Notes under the pieces: model-generated
Database searches by the model: none
Seen by the model: the letters and a program-made list of their open reading frames with translations, nothing else
What the model was told of the DNA's origin: nothing
Assembly: GCF_026745355.1 (NCBI RefSeq)
Contig: NC_079209.1
Coordinates: 16,898,109 to 16,962,108 of the forward strand
DNA from: Beta vulgaris subsp. vulgaris
Lineage: Eukaryota; Streptophyta; Magnoliopsida; Caryophyllales; Amaranthaceae
DNA: 64,000 bases
Reading direction: 5' to 3'
Part shown: piece by piece, positions 10,668 through 22,048 of the stretch
How positions within the stretch are numbered: position 1 is the first letter of the stretch
Layout: every line of letters starts with the position of its first letter
Program-made: the position numbers and the translations under genes

Positions 10668-13521
10668 CTAGGCCTCTGGAGGAATGTTGTTCTCTTCGTC
10701 TTGGGCTTCGGCTTCGTCCTCTTCCTCGTCTTCTGAGGATTCCTGGAAGACGAGAGGTTCCTCCCCTTTAATGTTAGCCTTGTGCAGGCTCTCCTGAAAT
10801 TCTAGCCGGCGAACATACCTGGGGCGTCGTCCTCCTCAGCTAGCATTTCAAAAGCCTGCACAGTCCAAGCCTTCGAAGTATTGATTACTTCGTTCATAGC
10901 CTCCTTGGCCGCCTCCTCGGTGGCCGAAAGTTCCAATTTCAGCATATGGCCCTTCCCTCGGAGATAGCGGTTCTCTCTCCTGAGTTCCGCCGCGGTCACC
11001 AAGGCCACATTCCTCACCTCCTAGAGAACATCCCTCTCGTCCAGAAGACTGGTCAGCCGGAGGAGATAATTTTTGATTTGGACCTCCTTCTCAGCCGACC
11101 GTTTTTCCCAGGCCGTCTTTGACTGATGGTGTGGCAACTCCTGCTCGGCCATGGAGAACTGGGCATGGTCGGCAGCTTTAGTAACGTCAGCGACAAGCTT
11201 TTTGTTCTCTTTCCTCAGTTGTCGTGCCCAGTCTTCGGCCATAAAACTGCGAGCAAAGAGCTGTCAAAGGAAAAATGGGAAGTGTTAGGACGGATGCAAA
11301 ATTGAAGAAATATATCTAAGTATAACATTTCAAGGCGTCTAAAGAAAAGTTATCTCTGCAGCCAGTTGAGACATGCAGCCGACATGCCCTGATGAGGCTC
11401 CCCTCAAACCCTTAGTGTAAGTTTCAGAGAAGCATTTGAAAAGCTCCAGCTTGAGCTTCTCTCTGTCCGCCGAGCTCATCTTCGAAAAAGCGGCCGAAGA
11501 CTCGTTGTCAGAAAGAGTTGGAGAGCCGGACGGAGCTTCTTCAGCTTTGCCCTTTCCCTTATCTGAAAGAGGTGACTCGTCAGTATTTTTGATGGGTATT
11601 ACGACCGTCTGACGGTTGGAGGGACTCATTGGCCGCCCGCCAACCCGCAGGGTTCTAACGATATTCGAGTAGTAAGACTCACCAGAAGAACGGGGGCATT
11701 TTTCCAAAAAAAAAAACAAAAGTTAAAGGATCAGAAGCAGCAGGAGCCCGTCCGAGTGAAACTTCAAGACGCTCTCCTCTCCAGAGAAAGAGCTCGTCCT
11801 AAAGTTATCCCAGAATGTTCTGCTCTTCGAAGAAGCAAGGCGTCCAGAATAAAGTTAGGACGATCTGCTCTTCGAAGAAGCAAGGCGTCCAGAATAAAGT
11901 TAGGACGATCTGCTCTTCGAGGAAGCAAGGCGTCCAGAATAAAGTTAGGACGACCTGCTCCACGGAGAACGAGTTTGTCCAGAAGTCAACCAAGGACGCT
12001 CTGCACTTCAACGAAGGAAAACGTCCAGAAAAATCTAAGACGCTTTGCTCCATAAAGAGTGAACTCGTCCAGAGTCAGCACCGGACGTTCAAAAAAAAAA
12101 AAAAAAAAAAAAAGAATGAATATATACTTACCAGAGTATCCGTCCTCTTTTCAGCTCCAGTTTTGCTGAATTCTTTCGAAAGAGAGTCTGCGAACTTGGA
12201 CGAACTCATGTCTCCTCTCCAAGACTTTCTGAGTTTCGCCTTGGCCGAGTCTGCATAAGAAAAGAAAGCATGGTTAAGATTCTAAGCATAGGACAAAGGC
12301 ATTTACTTAGAGATTATTGCAGGGTATACCTCTATCCTCGGCCCGCCGTAAACCGACCGCGACCAGGAAGTCGTCATTGTAAAACATCTCCTTGAAAGGG
12401 ATCCAGTTGGACGGACCTTTGAAGGAGATGTCGTTGATGTAATACTCCGAAATCCTAAAGTATTCCACCAACTCTTCAGCCGAGCTGTCCTCCAGCTCCA
12501 GAAAGGACGCTGATCGTCCAGCGTTGGTAGCAGCTTCGTTAGGAGCTTGGACAAACAAGAACTCGACTTTCCAAGCATGCATCTTGGACGTCTTGTCCCA
12601 AGATGTCATAAAGCCTTGATGGTTGCAGACGCTGAACCAGGCCCCGTCTATGGTCTTAGGAACCTTACAGACGTAATAAATTTGAGAAAAGGCGGCCATA
12701 GATGGATCAACGCCCTTAAATTCGCAGACGGCCAGGAAAGTCAAAATGTTTTGCCAAGAGTTTGGGGCAAGTTGGTTAAGGCCAATGTTGTAATAGTAAA
12801 GAAGGCGGCTGATGAAAGGGTGCAAAGGAAAGCGTAGTCCGGCATCTAAAGCCAGACGATAAACAGCGAAATGGCCGGCAGGAGCACTAAGTATAGTGTC
12901 CTCCCGGCCAGGATGAACAAACCGATACCCCGGCATGGGTATGGCTGAAGAAAGGTGGTCAAGGTGAGGTCCTACCCGTCCTAGCCAGCCACTTTCGGCC
13001 AAGATATACCTAGGGTCAGACAAGGGGCCCAGACGCTGCCTTATTTCAGAATAAGTGGTGGACCGCTCTGAATCACTAGCCGGATTAGACGAAGTTTCGG
13101 CCTCGTTCGACTCATTTGAGGCTGCCCTGGTATTAGACGGGTTGGGGTCTGGAGAGCCCCGCACTTCAGGTTCCTCCTGGACGAGTTCTGGAGATGGACT
13201 TGGGTTTGCAGGACGAGTACTCTGGACTTATCGCTCTCCATCAGCGGGAATCCGTCCAGTCGATGCCTCCTTTTCCGAGCTGGAGGCCGGCATGTTGACC
13301 CCTCGTCTGATACGAGCCATTTACTTGACGCGCGCCAGATTACCCTGCACAGGTAAAGACTGGGTCGTCTAACTTTGCCGTCCATGACTAAAGATAAAAA
13401 ATGCATGTCCGGCCGAGATAGGTCCAACTCTAGAAGATGCCGAGGAAGACAGGCCCTCTGTTCTAGGGTTAGTACCAACCCTTGAGCGGCCGGGAGTGTT
13501 CGATGAAGAGGACGAGTCCAT
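10668..13521 (-). pseudogene. Tat antisense ORF (Transposase_28-like), multi-exon, partly broken
   Basis: Runs against gag-pol, between integrase and the 3' LTR, where Tat elements are known to carry an antisense ORF of unknown function. The best part is 12307-13164 (RLALDAGLRFPLHPF, LNQLAPNSWQNIL), matching the family called putative gypsy-type transposon protein (PF04195). A likely start is the ATG at 13521, in the same frame but separated by stops. Probable splice sites: donor at 12329/12328 with acceptor at 12252/12251 (pyrimidine-rich, ending TATGCAG), and donor GTAAGT at 12131. The last part (11242 to 10668) is predicted coiled coil with an acidic C-terminus and one in-frame stop near 11021. 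A TATA box lies upstream. Confidence 0.7.
11821..12090 (+). repeat. 45-bp minisatellite in the Tat 3' region
   Basis: Three nearly identical 45-bp units at 11821-11865, 11866-11910 and 11911-11955 (TGCTCTTCGAAGAAGCAAGG, then CGTCCAGAATAAAG and TTAGGACGATC) are followed by increasingly diverged copies to about 12090. A 23-base A tract follows at about 12092. The array lies in what looks like an intron of the antisense ORF. Variable tandem repeats in this position are known for Tat/Ogre elements. Confidence 0.9.
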
Positions 13522-13746
13522 TTTCGTAAAATACGCTTGAAAACACAAAAGAAATGAATGAGGAAATACCTGTAGAATTGGACGAGTGTCAAAGATGAAT
13601 GAAGCTTCGGACGAACGGAGTAGCCGAATGCAAGAGCTCGGACGAAAGTTACTTCTCCCTCTAAAAGCACAGTAAAAATTGCAGAGTCTCTCTCTCTAGA
13701 AAATTTCTAAGCGGTGTTAAAATGATCTCAGAAGCGACAAAGTCCT

Positions 13747-13757
13747 GTATTTATAGA
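13747..13757 (-). promoter_or_regulatory. Possible promoter of the antisense ORF
   Basis: The minus strand reads CTATAAATAC about 230 bases before the proposed ATG at 13521. It lies outside the LTR, so it could drive antisense transcription independently. The role is inferred. Confidence 0.5.
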
Positions 13758-13927
13758 GGGGTGAAAGTGACCCCCTCATCCGGTAAAAGTAACCTTTGCC
13801 ATGAAAAGTTGACCTGTGGAGACCGGCAAAATGGCGCCTCTTTTTTTAAAAAAGAAAAGGGCAGTTCCAGGTCGGTTAAAAGAGGAAGATCAACCGTCTT
13901 GGCGCCTAAAAAGTAACTTCCTCTTTT

Positions 13928-13937
13928 AAGGGGCAAA
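13928..13937 (+). other. Tat polypurine tract
   Basis: AAGGGGCAAA immediately before the 3' LTR start TGTTGTAG; primer site for plus-strand synthesis. Confidence 0.7.
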
Positions 13938-14542
13938 TGTTGTAGCCTAAAAATCAAGGGCTACCAAGATGACACGTGGCGCATGCTTAAGGAGCTAAAG
14001 TACACATGGTTAGAAGGTTATATGGCTAAAAGTACATTTCTCTGGAAAAGGTGTACTAAAGCCCCTCTTATGGCCCAAAAATTGTACTTAGGCCCAGCTA
14101 AGGCAGCCTACATCTCTGCATAAAGGTGAGGTGTATTAGCCAATCAGCACCTGCCACGTGTCATCATTTTACTGCTTAGCTAATCAGATGCTCCCAAATT
14201 AGGGTGACGTCAAGGTACATCAGTCATTTCAAATAGTATAAATAGTCCTTGAAATCAGGGGAAAGGTACGTTTTTCGGAGCATAGTACTGTAATTCTGCC
14301 ATAAATTCTCTCTCTCTCTCTCTACTTTCTATCTCTAAAAGTTCCTTCATATCCCTGATATCTGACTTAAGCATCGGAGGGGGAAATACCACCCAAACCT
14401 CCAGTGTGGGTCCCTTTTTGCAGGTTGCTGATCGGAGTTCAGAATTGGGATTCGAGCCCAATCATTGTTGCACAAGTCCCCAAATTACGAACCTGAAGTT
14501 GGGAGTTGTTGTATTGCATTACGAGTTTCATACTACGTAACA
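13938..14542 (+). repeat. Tat element 3' LTR
   Basis: 605 bp, same ends as the 5' LTR; TATA box at 14237-14245. It is followed by target duplication ATGGA at 14543-14547. Confidence 0.95.
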
Positions 14543-14547
14543 ATGGA

Positions 14548-14790
14548 TGTACGTAGCAGTTTCAAGTAGTCTAGTACTTAAAGTTATAACTTAAGTTAGT
14601 TTAAGACTATAAGTTTCAATTTAAGTTTTTATAATAGCTAATTATGATTTATAATTATAATACGTTCAAGCTTATGGATTCATGTTTGCCTTGTGCTTTT
14701 CAAATCGAAAAGTACGACGTTAACGCACCGACGATCCAGGTTCCGCTACTAATAATTAGTTAACTAATATAATAATGTTGATTCATTGTC
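14548..14790 (+). repeat. Old Tekay-type LTR fragment, right half
   Basis: AAAAGTACGACGTTAACGCA and CCAGGTTCCGCTACTAATAA near 14706-14760 match the reverse complement of the start of the Tekay LTR (18820-18900). This is the continuation of 1975-2788 after removal of the Tat element. Confidence 0.75.
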
Positions 14791-15062
14791 TAGGCATTAC
14801 AAGAACTATATTGTAAATGGATCTTATTTCGAAACATATTTCACGAACTATCCAATTGTACAAAAATTATAATATTCCAAATTACGTAACAAAAGTTATA
14901 CACAATTTACATAATATAATAATTTAGGTTGTTCATTCAAAACCAAACTCTAATTTTATTTAATCCAAATCTCCTTATATGTATTTAAATCTATGTCGAA
15001 TTCTAGTTTTGTAAAAAATAAAATAAAATATGATGACGTGGAAATCCTACGTAGCGCTCTGG
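14790..15062 (+). repeat. Dispersed repeat, copy B (paired with 1670-1938)
   Basis: Diverged direct copy of 1670-1938, with shared blocks in the same order; no coding sequence. Confidence 0.6.
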
Positions 15063-15830
15063 AATCGAAATCTTGAGGAGCTCCCTATGCTCCCAAAAAG
15101 TTCATCCTTTATATACGTAGTGCCATTTAGAAATTGAGGCTAGTCAATGCCTGAAAAGATTGGTCAACGTCGGAAACCGGTGGTAAGGTCCTTCGTCACA
15201 ATATTTTTTGTTGTTTGGCCTTTAAATGCCAACTTTTTTTTATGGTCCTTTCTCGCAAAAAACAAAAAATTTTAAGGTCCCGTTTGACAAATTATCCTAT
15301 TAAAAAATTATATATATATTTAAAAGACGTCATTAATAAGCTTACATAAAAAAGGCAGCTAAATTACATTCATAAATAATAAAAAATAAGAATTGAGATT
15401 ACTTTGGATTCGAGGAAGTACTTATATAATGATGTTTCTGATATTGAAGTATAAATTAAAGTTGAATATGATTGCACTCTGTTTCTTTTAAGAAAAACAT
15501 TTTCTCATAAGCTCTTCATGATTTTTGAGATATATAATTGACTATTAATATCTTTAGTCACACCCTACTTAATTATGAACTTTTGATAATATGAATTTAT
15601 ATACTAAAACCAATCTAATAAAATGTCGACGTAAGAATGTTTTTTCTTATACATTCCTTACCTTGAAAATCTAATCACTTTTTGTTTCGTACTGTTCTAT
15701 AATGATATACAATAGTTTAATCATTTTTGGCGTACATTCTCTTTGTCTCCCATGCTCTATGTTTTTCTTTGATTATAGAAGGAATAAACTCATTATTAAA
15801 AGTAACTAAATCAAGTTAACCAACTTTTTA

Positions 15831-15927
<97 letters not shown>

Positions 15928-16640
15928 CTCAAGATAAGTAATCATTATGTTGCCACATGTACTCCCCCCCTCCCAAACAAATGACATATAGTAAAGAATA
16001 AAAATGTGTAGGGAAAGACTAAAACTCATAACCTCTCATTTCAAATACGAAGAAAATAACCAACTAATATACAATCTCATATTGTCTTTGTGGTGGGAAA
16101 AAAAGTATGTAAAGATAAGATAACATACACCCCAAATTTATTGAATTGAGTAACTGGTAACATATAGAAACTCACAATTACACCCAATTATTCCAAGATG
16201 ACAATTTCATATCTTAAAACACAAAACAAAATAAATAAATAAATAATAAAATAAATTCAAGATGAATCTTAATTTCTTTTTGAAAGTATGATGACTCTTT
16301 TAATCTCTTGCATGAGTATTGTTCTTTTCAAAAGACTATCAATTGTATGATTAGCTTACATCAGCATATTTAATTGAAATTGTGATTGTATTTACTAGTT
16401 CGGTAACAAAAAATGGAAACAGTCTAAGCTAGCGATGCTTTTTTACTAAATTTCTACAAGTATGCATCAAAATGACTTATCACCATTTCTTTATTGTTGA
16501 AAAAGGTTTTAGTTTGGATTTAACCAAAATAAATAAATAAAGGTTTTACTTTAGTGATTATCCCGTATATTTAGGATCCAATTATCTTAGTAATGGAAGA
16601 TGGGTGATTGGTTTAAGTTAATCTATTATACTACTGCAAC
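15063..16640. other. AT-rich intergenic DNA with an (AT)n tract
   Basis: No gene recognised. A long AT dinucleotide tract with one interruption occupies about 15833-15922. ORFs here are low complexity. Confidence 0.6.
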
Positions 16641-16850
16641 TAGAGATGACAAACGGGTCATACGAGTCTAGTCATACGAGTCGGGTCATATTTGGGTCAA
16701 CATTGTGTTCAGGTTACAATCGTGTTAGGTCGGTTCCATTCGGGTACGGGTCCACGAAACCTCAGGTTGGGTGCGGGTTTGATGAGTCCTATTAACACTA
16801 GGTCGGGTTACATCGGTTGGGTTGATTTGGGTCGGGTTCTAGTAAGTAAA
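16640..16850 (+). repeat. GGGT-rich repeat, left part
   Basis: Many CGGGT/GGGTCGGGTT words. The same composition resumes at about 34460-34660, after the Athila-type element, so the element inserted into this repeat region. The repeat family is not identified. Confidence 0.5.
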
Positions 16851-16863
16851 TAAAACGCATATT

Positions 16864-18627
16864 TGATAAGAGATTTCTAGTGTGTCGTTAAGCCACCAAA
16901 AATCACTTTTCAAACAATATTTATAAATCTTAACAAGCAAATACTAAGAGAATAGTAAGGGCAAGTCCAGGGTCGATCCATAGGAAAAATGGGATTAATT
17001 AAAGTTTATCAAGTCAAGACTACCTAATTGAATGGTATTTGGGGGCTTGAAAGAGGTCTGGTAACAACTAAGACTAGCTAAAGACTAGAACTAGCAAAGA
17101 AAAAGAGTTAATTTATCAAATAGGAAGACACTAGAGTAAAGGTTACTAGTATGAATAAGAATGAACAATGATTGTTGATGCGATTGTGAAGAAATAAAGA
17201 TTATCATGCAAGGTTTAGTTTCCTCTAAAATACTCAAGTCCTCTCTCGAATGGTCCTCAAGAGTAATCACTTAATCAATCAACTAAATCCTCTCTCAAAT
17301 GGTCTTTAGTTAACTGATTAAGAGATTCAATAAATTCGGAAAACCCCTAATAAAGGATCCCTTAATTTCTACCCAATATCTTGGCATAGAAATTAAGTTG
17401 ATTCTTGGGGATAATAAAAGAGTTCAAAATTTGATTTACGAATATTTGAATTCAAATGCCAAAGTATAAATGTGATCAATATCTATCCTAAGGTTTTAAA
17501 ACACCAAGATCAATGCATAACTTTCTTTAGAACATCACAATCTCATCAACAAAACATTTAAAACCCTAATTCATACTTTCACTCTAACCCTAGATATGAA
17601 ACTACTCACTATGCATGGATTCTGAGCAATTAAACATAAAATCTATGACTAATCTAAGGCTAAACATGATTAAAAGATAATTAAACTAATAGAAATCACA
17701 ATTATAAGAATATGAGAATGAAGATTTAAAATAAACTAAAAGCAAGAACAAACACTAAGAGAATGAAATAAAAACTGAAACTTCAAATTAAATTCAATGA
17801 AAAGTACCTTTGATGTTAACGGAATCACAAACTATGATTACTAATCTCAATTCTCAATCAAAACTCAAGTGTTTTCTCTCTAATATAAAATCCTAAAAAA
17901 CTCTCTAAAAACTAGAATAAAGCATAAGTTCTCACTCAAACAAAACTATCGTTTTTTTAATGAAGGCTCATTTTTTTTCCTTTCCGGAAACGAAGGGTGC
18001 GGGCGCACCAAAAATAGGTGCGGGCGCACCAAAAATAGGTGCGGGCGCACCAAAAATAGGTGCGGGCGCACCAAAATAAGGTGCGGGGGTACCTCACCCT
18101 TTTGCCTCAAACTTGGACAGTTCAACTTAAAACGAGCATAACTTCTTCGTTTTATATCCAACTCAAGCTTATGACCAGTCGTTAGAAAGATATCGAAACG
18201 AGATTTTACCTCCAACTGGAATTACCTTCATCCTATTTGTGGTTTGAAAGTTATGTCCATTTGGAGTTCTCTGTTCAAGATTCTATTGTGCAATGTGCTC
18301 CTTTGTGCGAGCGGACATGGGGAATAGTGCAAGTGTACCATTTCTTAATGTGTGCTTTGTTTTTATTGCTACCTTTTTCAACTTTACAAATCGTAGCCAT
18401 CTTATTAGTTTCACCTATATCAAGAACATGGCAAGACAAGGTGAAAGCAAATGTACTAGAAATTCGGTAAAAAATGACTTAAAATCTAGCAAAATGTCAC
18501 TATGATCAAGTATGATCACGTGAATGGAATAGAAGGGAAAGGGAGAAGAAAGAGGGAAGAAATAGGAGAAAAAGGATCAAAAAATGAGCTAAAAGGACCA
18601 TAAAGTACGTTTGAAACGTACTTATCA
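16864..18627 (-). repeat. Athila-type 3' LTR
   Basis: 1764 bp; aligns throughout with 32545-34273. It contains five GC-rich 21-bp units at about 17998-18094, against three in the other LTR. Confidence 0.9.
17998..18094. repeat. GC-rich 21-bp tandem repeat in LTR
   Basis: Units of GGTGCGGGCGCACCAAAAAT with a near-palindromic GTGCGGGCGCAC core, five copies. The 5' LTR has three copies at 33684-33744. Confidence 0.9.
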
Positions 18628-18808
18628 AACTCCCCCAAGCTTAGCATTTTACTTGTCCTCAAGTAAACCAAGAGTGAGAAGGAAGGAAAGAAAAGGAAAA
18701 AGGGAGTAAAAAGAAAAAGAAATCATGCAACAAACTAACCTACATGCTCTAAATGCAAGGTTAGAACTATGACATGCAAGCTAAATGAGTTCATAACAAG
18801 ATTTAGGA

Positions 18809-21800
18809 TGTAACGCCCCGACCTCTAATCATCGTGGTTAAGTTAATTAATCGATTATTAGCAGCGGAACCTAGATAGTCGGCGCGTTACTGCCGTACTT
18901 TCCATAAGGAAAATACAAGGCAACATAAAATCATAAACTTAAACATTTATAACATGAAGCATAATATAGATCCAACATTAGTCTTGATTAATAGAAACTT
19001 AGTTACTAATCAGAGTTTTGACATAAACTTAAATTAAAACCATGAGAGTCTAGATAATCTAGATATTAATTAAATCCTCACTGCTACGCCATCCCGTTAT
19101 CACCATCGGTACCTAAAACATAAAACAAAACGTCGTGAGCCGAGGCTCAGTAACATACTACACTAACATCGTAAATTCATTTCACATCATTTTAGTTAAA
19201 AACAGGAAGGAGAGAATAAGTAAAACATTTCATAAACATATCATAGTAGGTTACATTATCTTCTTTATCATGTTCATCATCATATATCTTTTACTTTGGT
19301 AACTTGGCTAGTACATCATAACATAGGGGACGTCTCCCACTACATAACCATCAGGCGGTCACATCATAGGTGACACTTGCGGTGCCCGTATCATTTAAAC
19401 CATCAGGCGGTCACAAATAGGAGACACTTGCGGTGCCCGTATCATAAAACAGTCAGGCGGTCACATCATAGGTGACACTTGCGGTGCCCGTATCATTTAA
19501 ACCATCAGGCGGTCACAACATAGGTGACACTTGCGGTGCCCGTATCATACTGCCAAGAACCGTCTTTCACTTGAATTTATCATGTTTCATTGGTTTTAAG
19601 TAACATCATCATCGTGAATAATTATATTCTTTCATTTCATCATAATGTCATCATCATCACCTCATAGCATCATATCATAATAACCATCATAAACATTTCA
19701 TTTCCCGCAATCCATATAAACATATTATTAATCATGATCATAAAATACTTTGAAGGGGAATGCGGGTGTTAGCAGTAGACGTTACCTGGATTCCTGCTTA
19801 ATAACCTTGATAGCCGGGGGAGGCTTGTAATATCCTTTATCTTCCTTAATCTATTCAAGAATAGTTTTATTAATGAATATTTCGTTATTTAGCTTTTAAG
19901 CCTAAATATTAGTCAGCGCTTATTAAGGTCATAACGGTTATTATAACGTCGTAAAGGTCTCCTTAAAGGTCATTATTTCTTAATCGTTAATATACTTTTT
20001 AACTAAGGTGACTCTTTAACAACTACATAAAATAACTCATTTAGCTATATTAGAATTATCGAAACATTAAAGTTATATTGTTACATATTATATAACCTTT
20101 CAAAAACATAACATTATTCTAGTTCATAGTTAATAACTAATTAGTTATCCATTAATAAATTAATTAAGTTTAAAGTTATAATAGATCGATTAACATTATT
20201 TTAATATTATTTAGTCATTTAAAACTAACAAGTCAAGTAACTAGTTTTTTATAAATGAACTTTAAGGATTAACGAAGTACTCCTACTTAAGCTTAATTAT
20301 AAACAACAAGCTTAATGAATTAGTTTTAATTAGTTTTAAACAACTCAACTAGTTTAGAAATCATGAATTATAACCCAATAATAGATTTTAGTAAATAAGT
20401 TAGGTGGTTTAGTAAAACTAACTAAATTAGCCCACTAAAGCTCAATATATTAAAGCAACAATTAACTTAAATGATTTAACTAAGTAAATCAGATTATAAG
20501 CCCAACATTATACTTAACTTGATTAATTAAACTAACATAGCTTAATGAAATACTAAATCAGTTTTAGTTTAACTCACTTTGGCCCATCTAATATAAGTAG
20601 TTTAGCTAAAACAATAAAAGTCAGATTTGAGCCCCATTTAGTGAACATGCAACACTTAAATTGAGTTGGTCTAACTAATATAAATCAGTCCATAAGTATA
20701 ACTTAGTAAGTCCATGGAACAAGTTCAAGCTACATCTAAGCCCAACAACAAGGATTCAGTTTTAAGCTACTTAGTTTAAGTTCTAATTGAACTATTCTTG
20801 GCCCAAAACTAATATAATTAACAAAAGGAATTTAGACTTGGGTTTGGTATTAATAAATCAGAAATCAAAAGAAAGATGAGCATCACCTCTGCTACTAGGA
20901 GCAGGGAGGACGAAAATTCCGGTAGAGGTGGGACGTCGGCTCCGGTGAACGGCGAGCAGCAGCGGCGGTCAGCGAGAAGCGACGGCAGTGTGGCGTGGTG
21001 GCTGGGTCTCGGCGGTGCTGCGCGTGCAGTGGCATCGCGCGAAGAAGAAGAGGGACGAGAGAGACAGCGCGAGGAGAGAGAGAGCGCGCGAGGAGGAGGA
21101 GTGCTGGCGGTTTGGCGAAGCTCCGACGCGGCTGGTGACCGTGAGCGACGACGAGATGGGGTGAGACTGACGCGGCGCAGGTGGCCGGTTGTGGGGCGAA
21201 ACAGAGGAGAGAGATTATGAATTTGGGGTTTTCTCTTTTTTTTTTTGTTCTAACTTTCTTTTTTTTTTTTTTTTATTCTTTTAGTTACAATTTTCCGGCG
21301 ATTATTGACTGAATTTCTGATTAGAGAGAGAAGAGGATGAAGTTGTTGGTGTGTTCTTGATGTTGAGTTTCCATGGCTATTTATAGTAGAAATTTGGGAG
21401 TTAAAATCAGTGGTTGGGAGGAAGATGGTGAAGTAAGTAATCTGATTTTGTTACTTGAAGAAGCAATTGTGAGGATTGGTAATAGATTTGACTGAAGAAG
21501 AAGAAGAGAGTGATGATTGCATGAGTGCCAAATGGCCATGAAAGGTGAGGAAGAAGGCAAATTAATGGGGATTGACCATGGCTCTCTTTTTCTTTTTGCC
21601 TTTTTTGTTTTCCAACCAAAAATCAGAAATTTTCCACACTAACACCTTCAAACGTGGCTTGATGACATTTTGGGTGAAATGTTAACATTTTGTACTTTAA
21701 GTGAATTATCATTTAATAGCCTTCTTGTTTCACTCATCGAAATTGTAAATTATAAATTATCGTCATAATTTAAGTTGGTAAATTTTTATGTTAAAATTAT

Positions 21801-21914
21801 AAACATTTTATTATACATTGCTTAATTAGTGAACGAATAAAATAAAATATATTCTAACTACATTATTACGTTAATTACTCACTTAAATATGTTTAAGATT
21901 TTAAGGATATTACA
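18809..21914 (-). repeat. Tekay 3' LTR
   Basis: 3106 bp, TGTAACG at the left edge and ATTACA at the right. Four 52-bp units lie at about 19348-19551. A GC-rich block at 20880-21225 is followed by T tracts. A minus-strand TATA box, CTATAAATAG, is at 21377-21386, so transcription would run leftwards through the GC-rich block. Confidence 0.95.
19348..19551 (-). repeat. 52-bp tandem repeats in Tekay LTR
   Basis: Four units of about 52 bp, each starting near CCATCAGGCGGTCAC (19348, 19400, 19450, 19502). The same array is at about 27385-27590 in the 5' LTR. Confidence 0.9.
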
Positions 21915-22048
21915 TCCTTACCCCCTTAGAAAAAGTTTCGTCCTCGAAACTTACATAACATTGTCAAAAGGATAAAATCATGCATTCATAAACTTGAACA
22001 TTCATACATAAGGTTTCAGAAGCACATAATTAAACACATCAAAGTCAT

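Larger units (their letters stand above)
2789..14542 (+). mobile_element. Ty3/gypsy Tat-lineage LTR retrotransposon, complete ends, defective
   Basis: An 11.75 kb element with two LTRs (2789-3414 and 13938-14542), a primer binding site right after the 5' LTR, a purine tract right before the 3' LTR, and a 5-bp target duplication ATGGA at 2784-2788 and 14543-14547. The order gag, protease, RT, RNase H, a second RNase H-like domain, integrase places it in the Tat lineage, where the additional archaeal-type RNase H is diagnostic. A long region after integrase holds an antisense ORF and a minisatellite, both known in this lineage. About 20 substitutions separate the LTRs by eye, so the insertion is fairly young. 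It cannot be autonomous: the RT core is deleted and all frames are broken. It contains the Mutator-like insertion 9031-10210. Confidence 0.95.

Noticed and set aside
12303..12578. Second minus-strand ORF overlapping the Tat antisense exon
   Set aside because: Shadow frame of the Transposase_28-like exon, which has the recognisable motifs.
17998..18094. CRISPR-like array
   Set aside because: Units are contiguous 21-bp repeats without unique spacers, in a plant LTR.
20876..21220. 114-codon ORF in the Tekay LTR (and 28981-29175 in the other LTR)
   Set aside because: Product of GC-rich LTR sequence, on the strand opposite to transcription; not the same length in the two LTRs.
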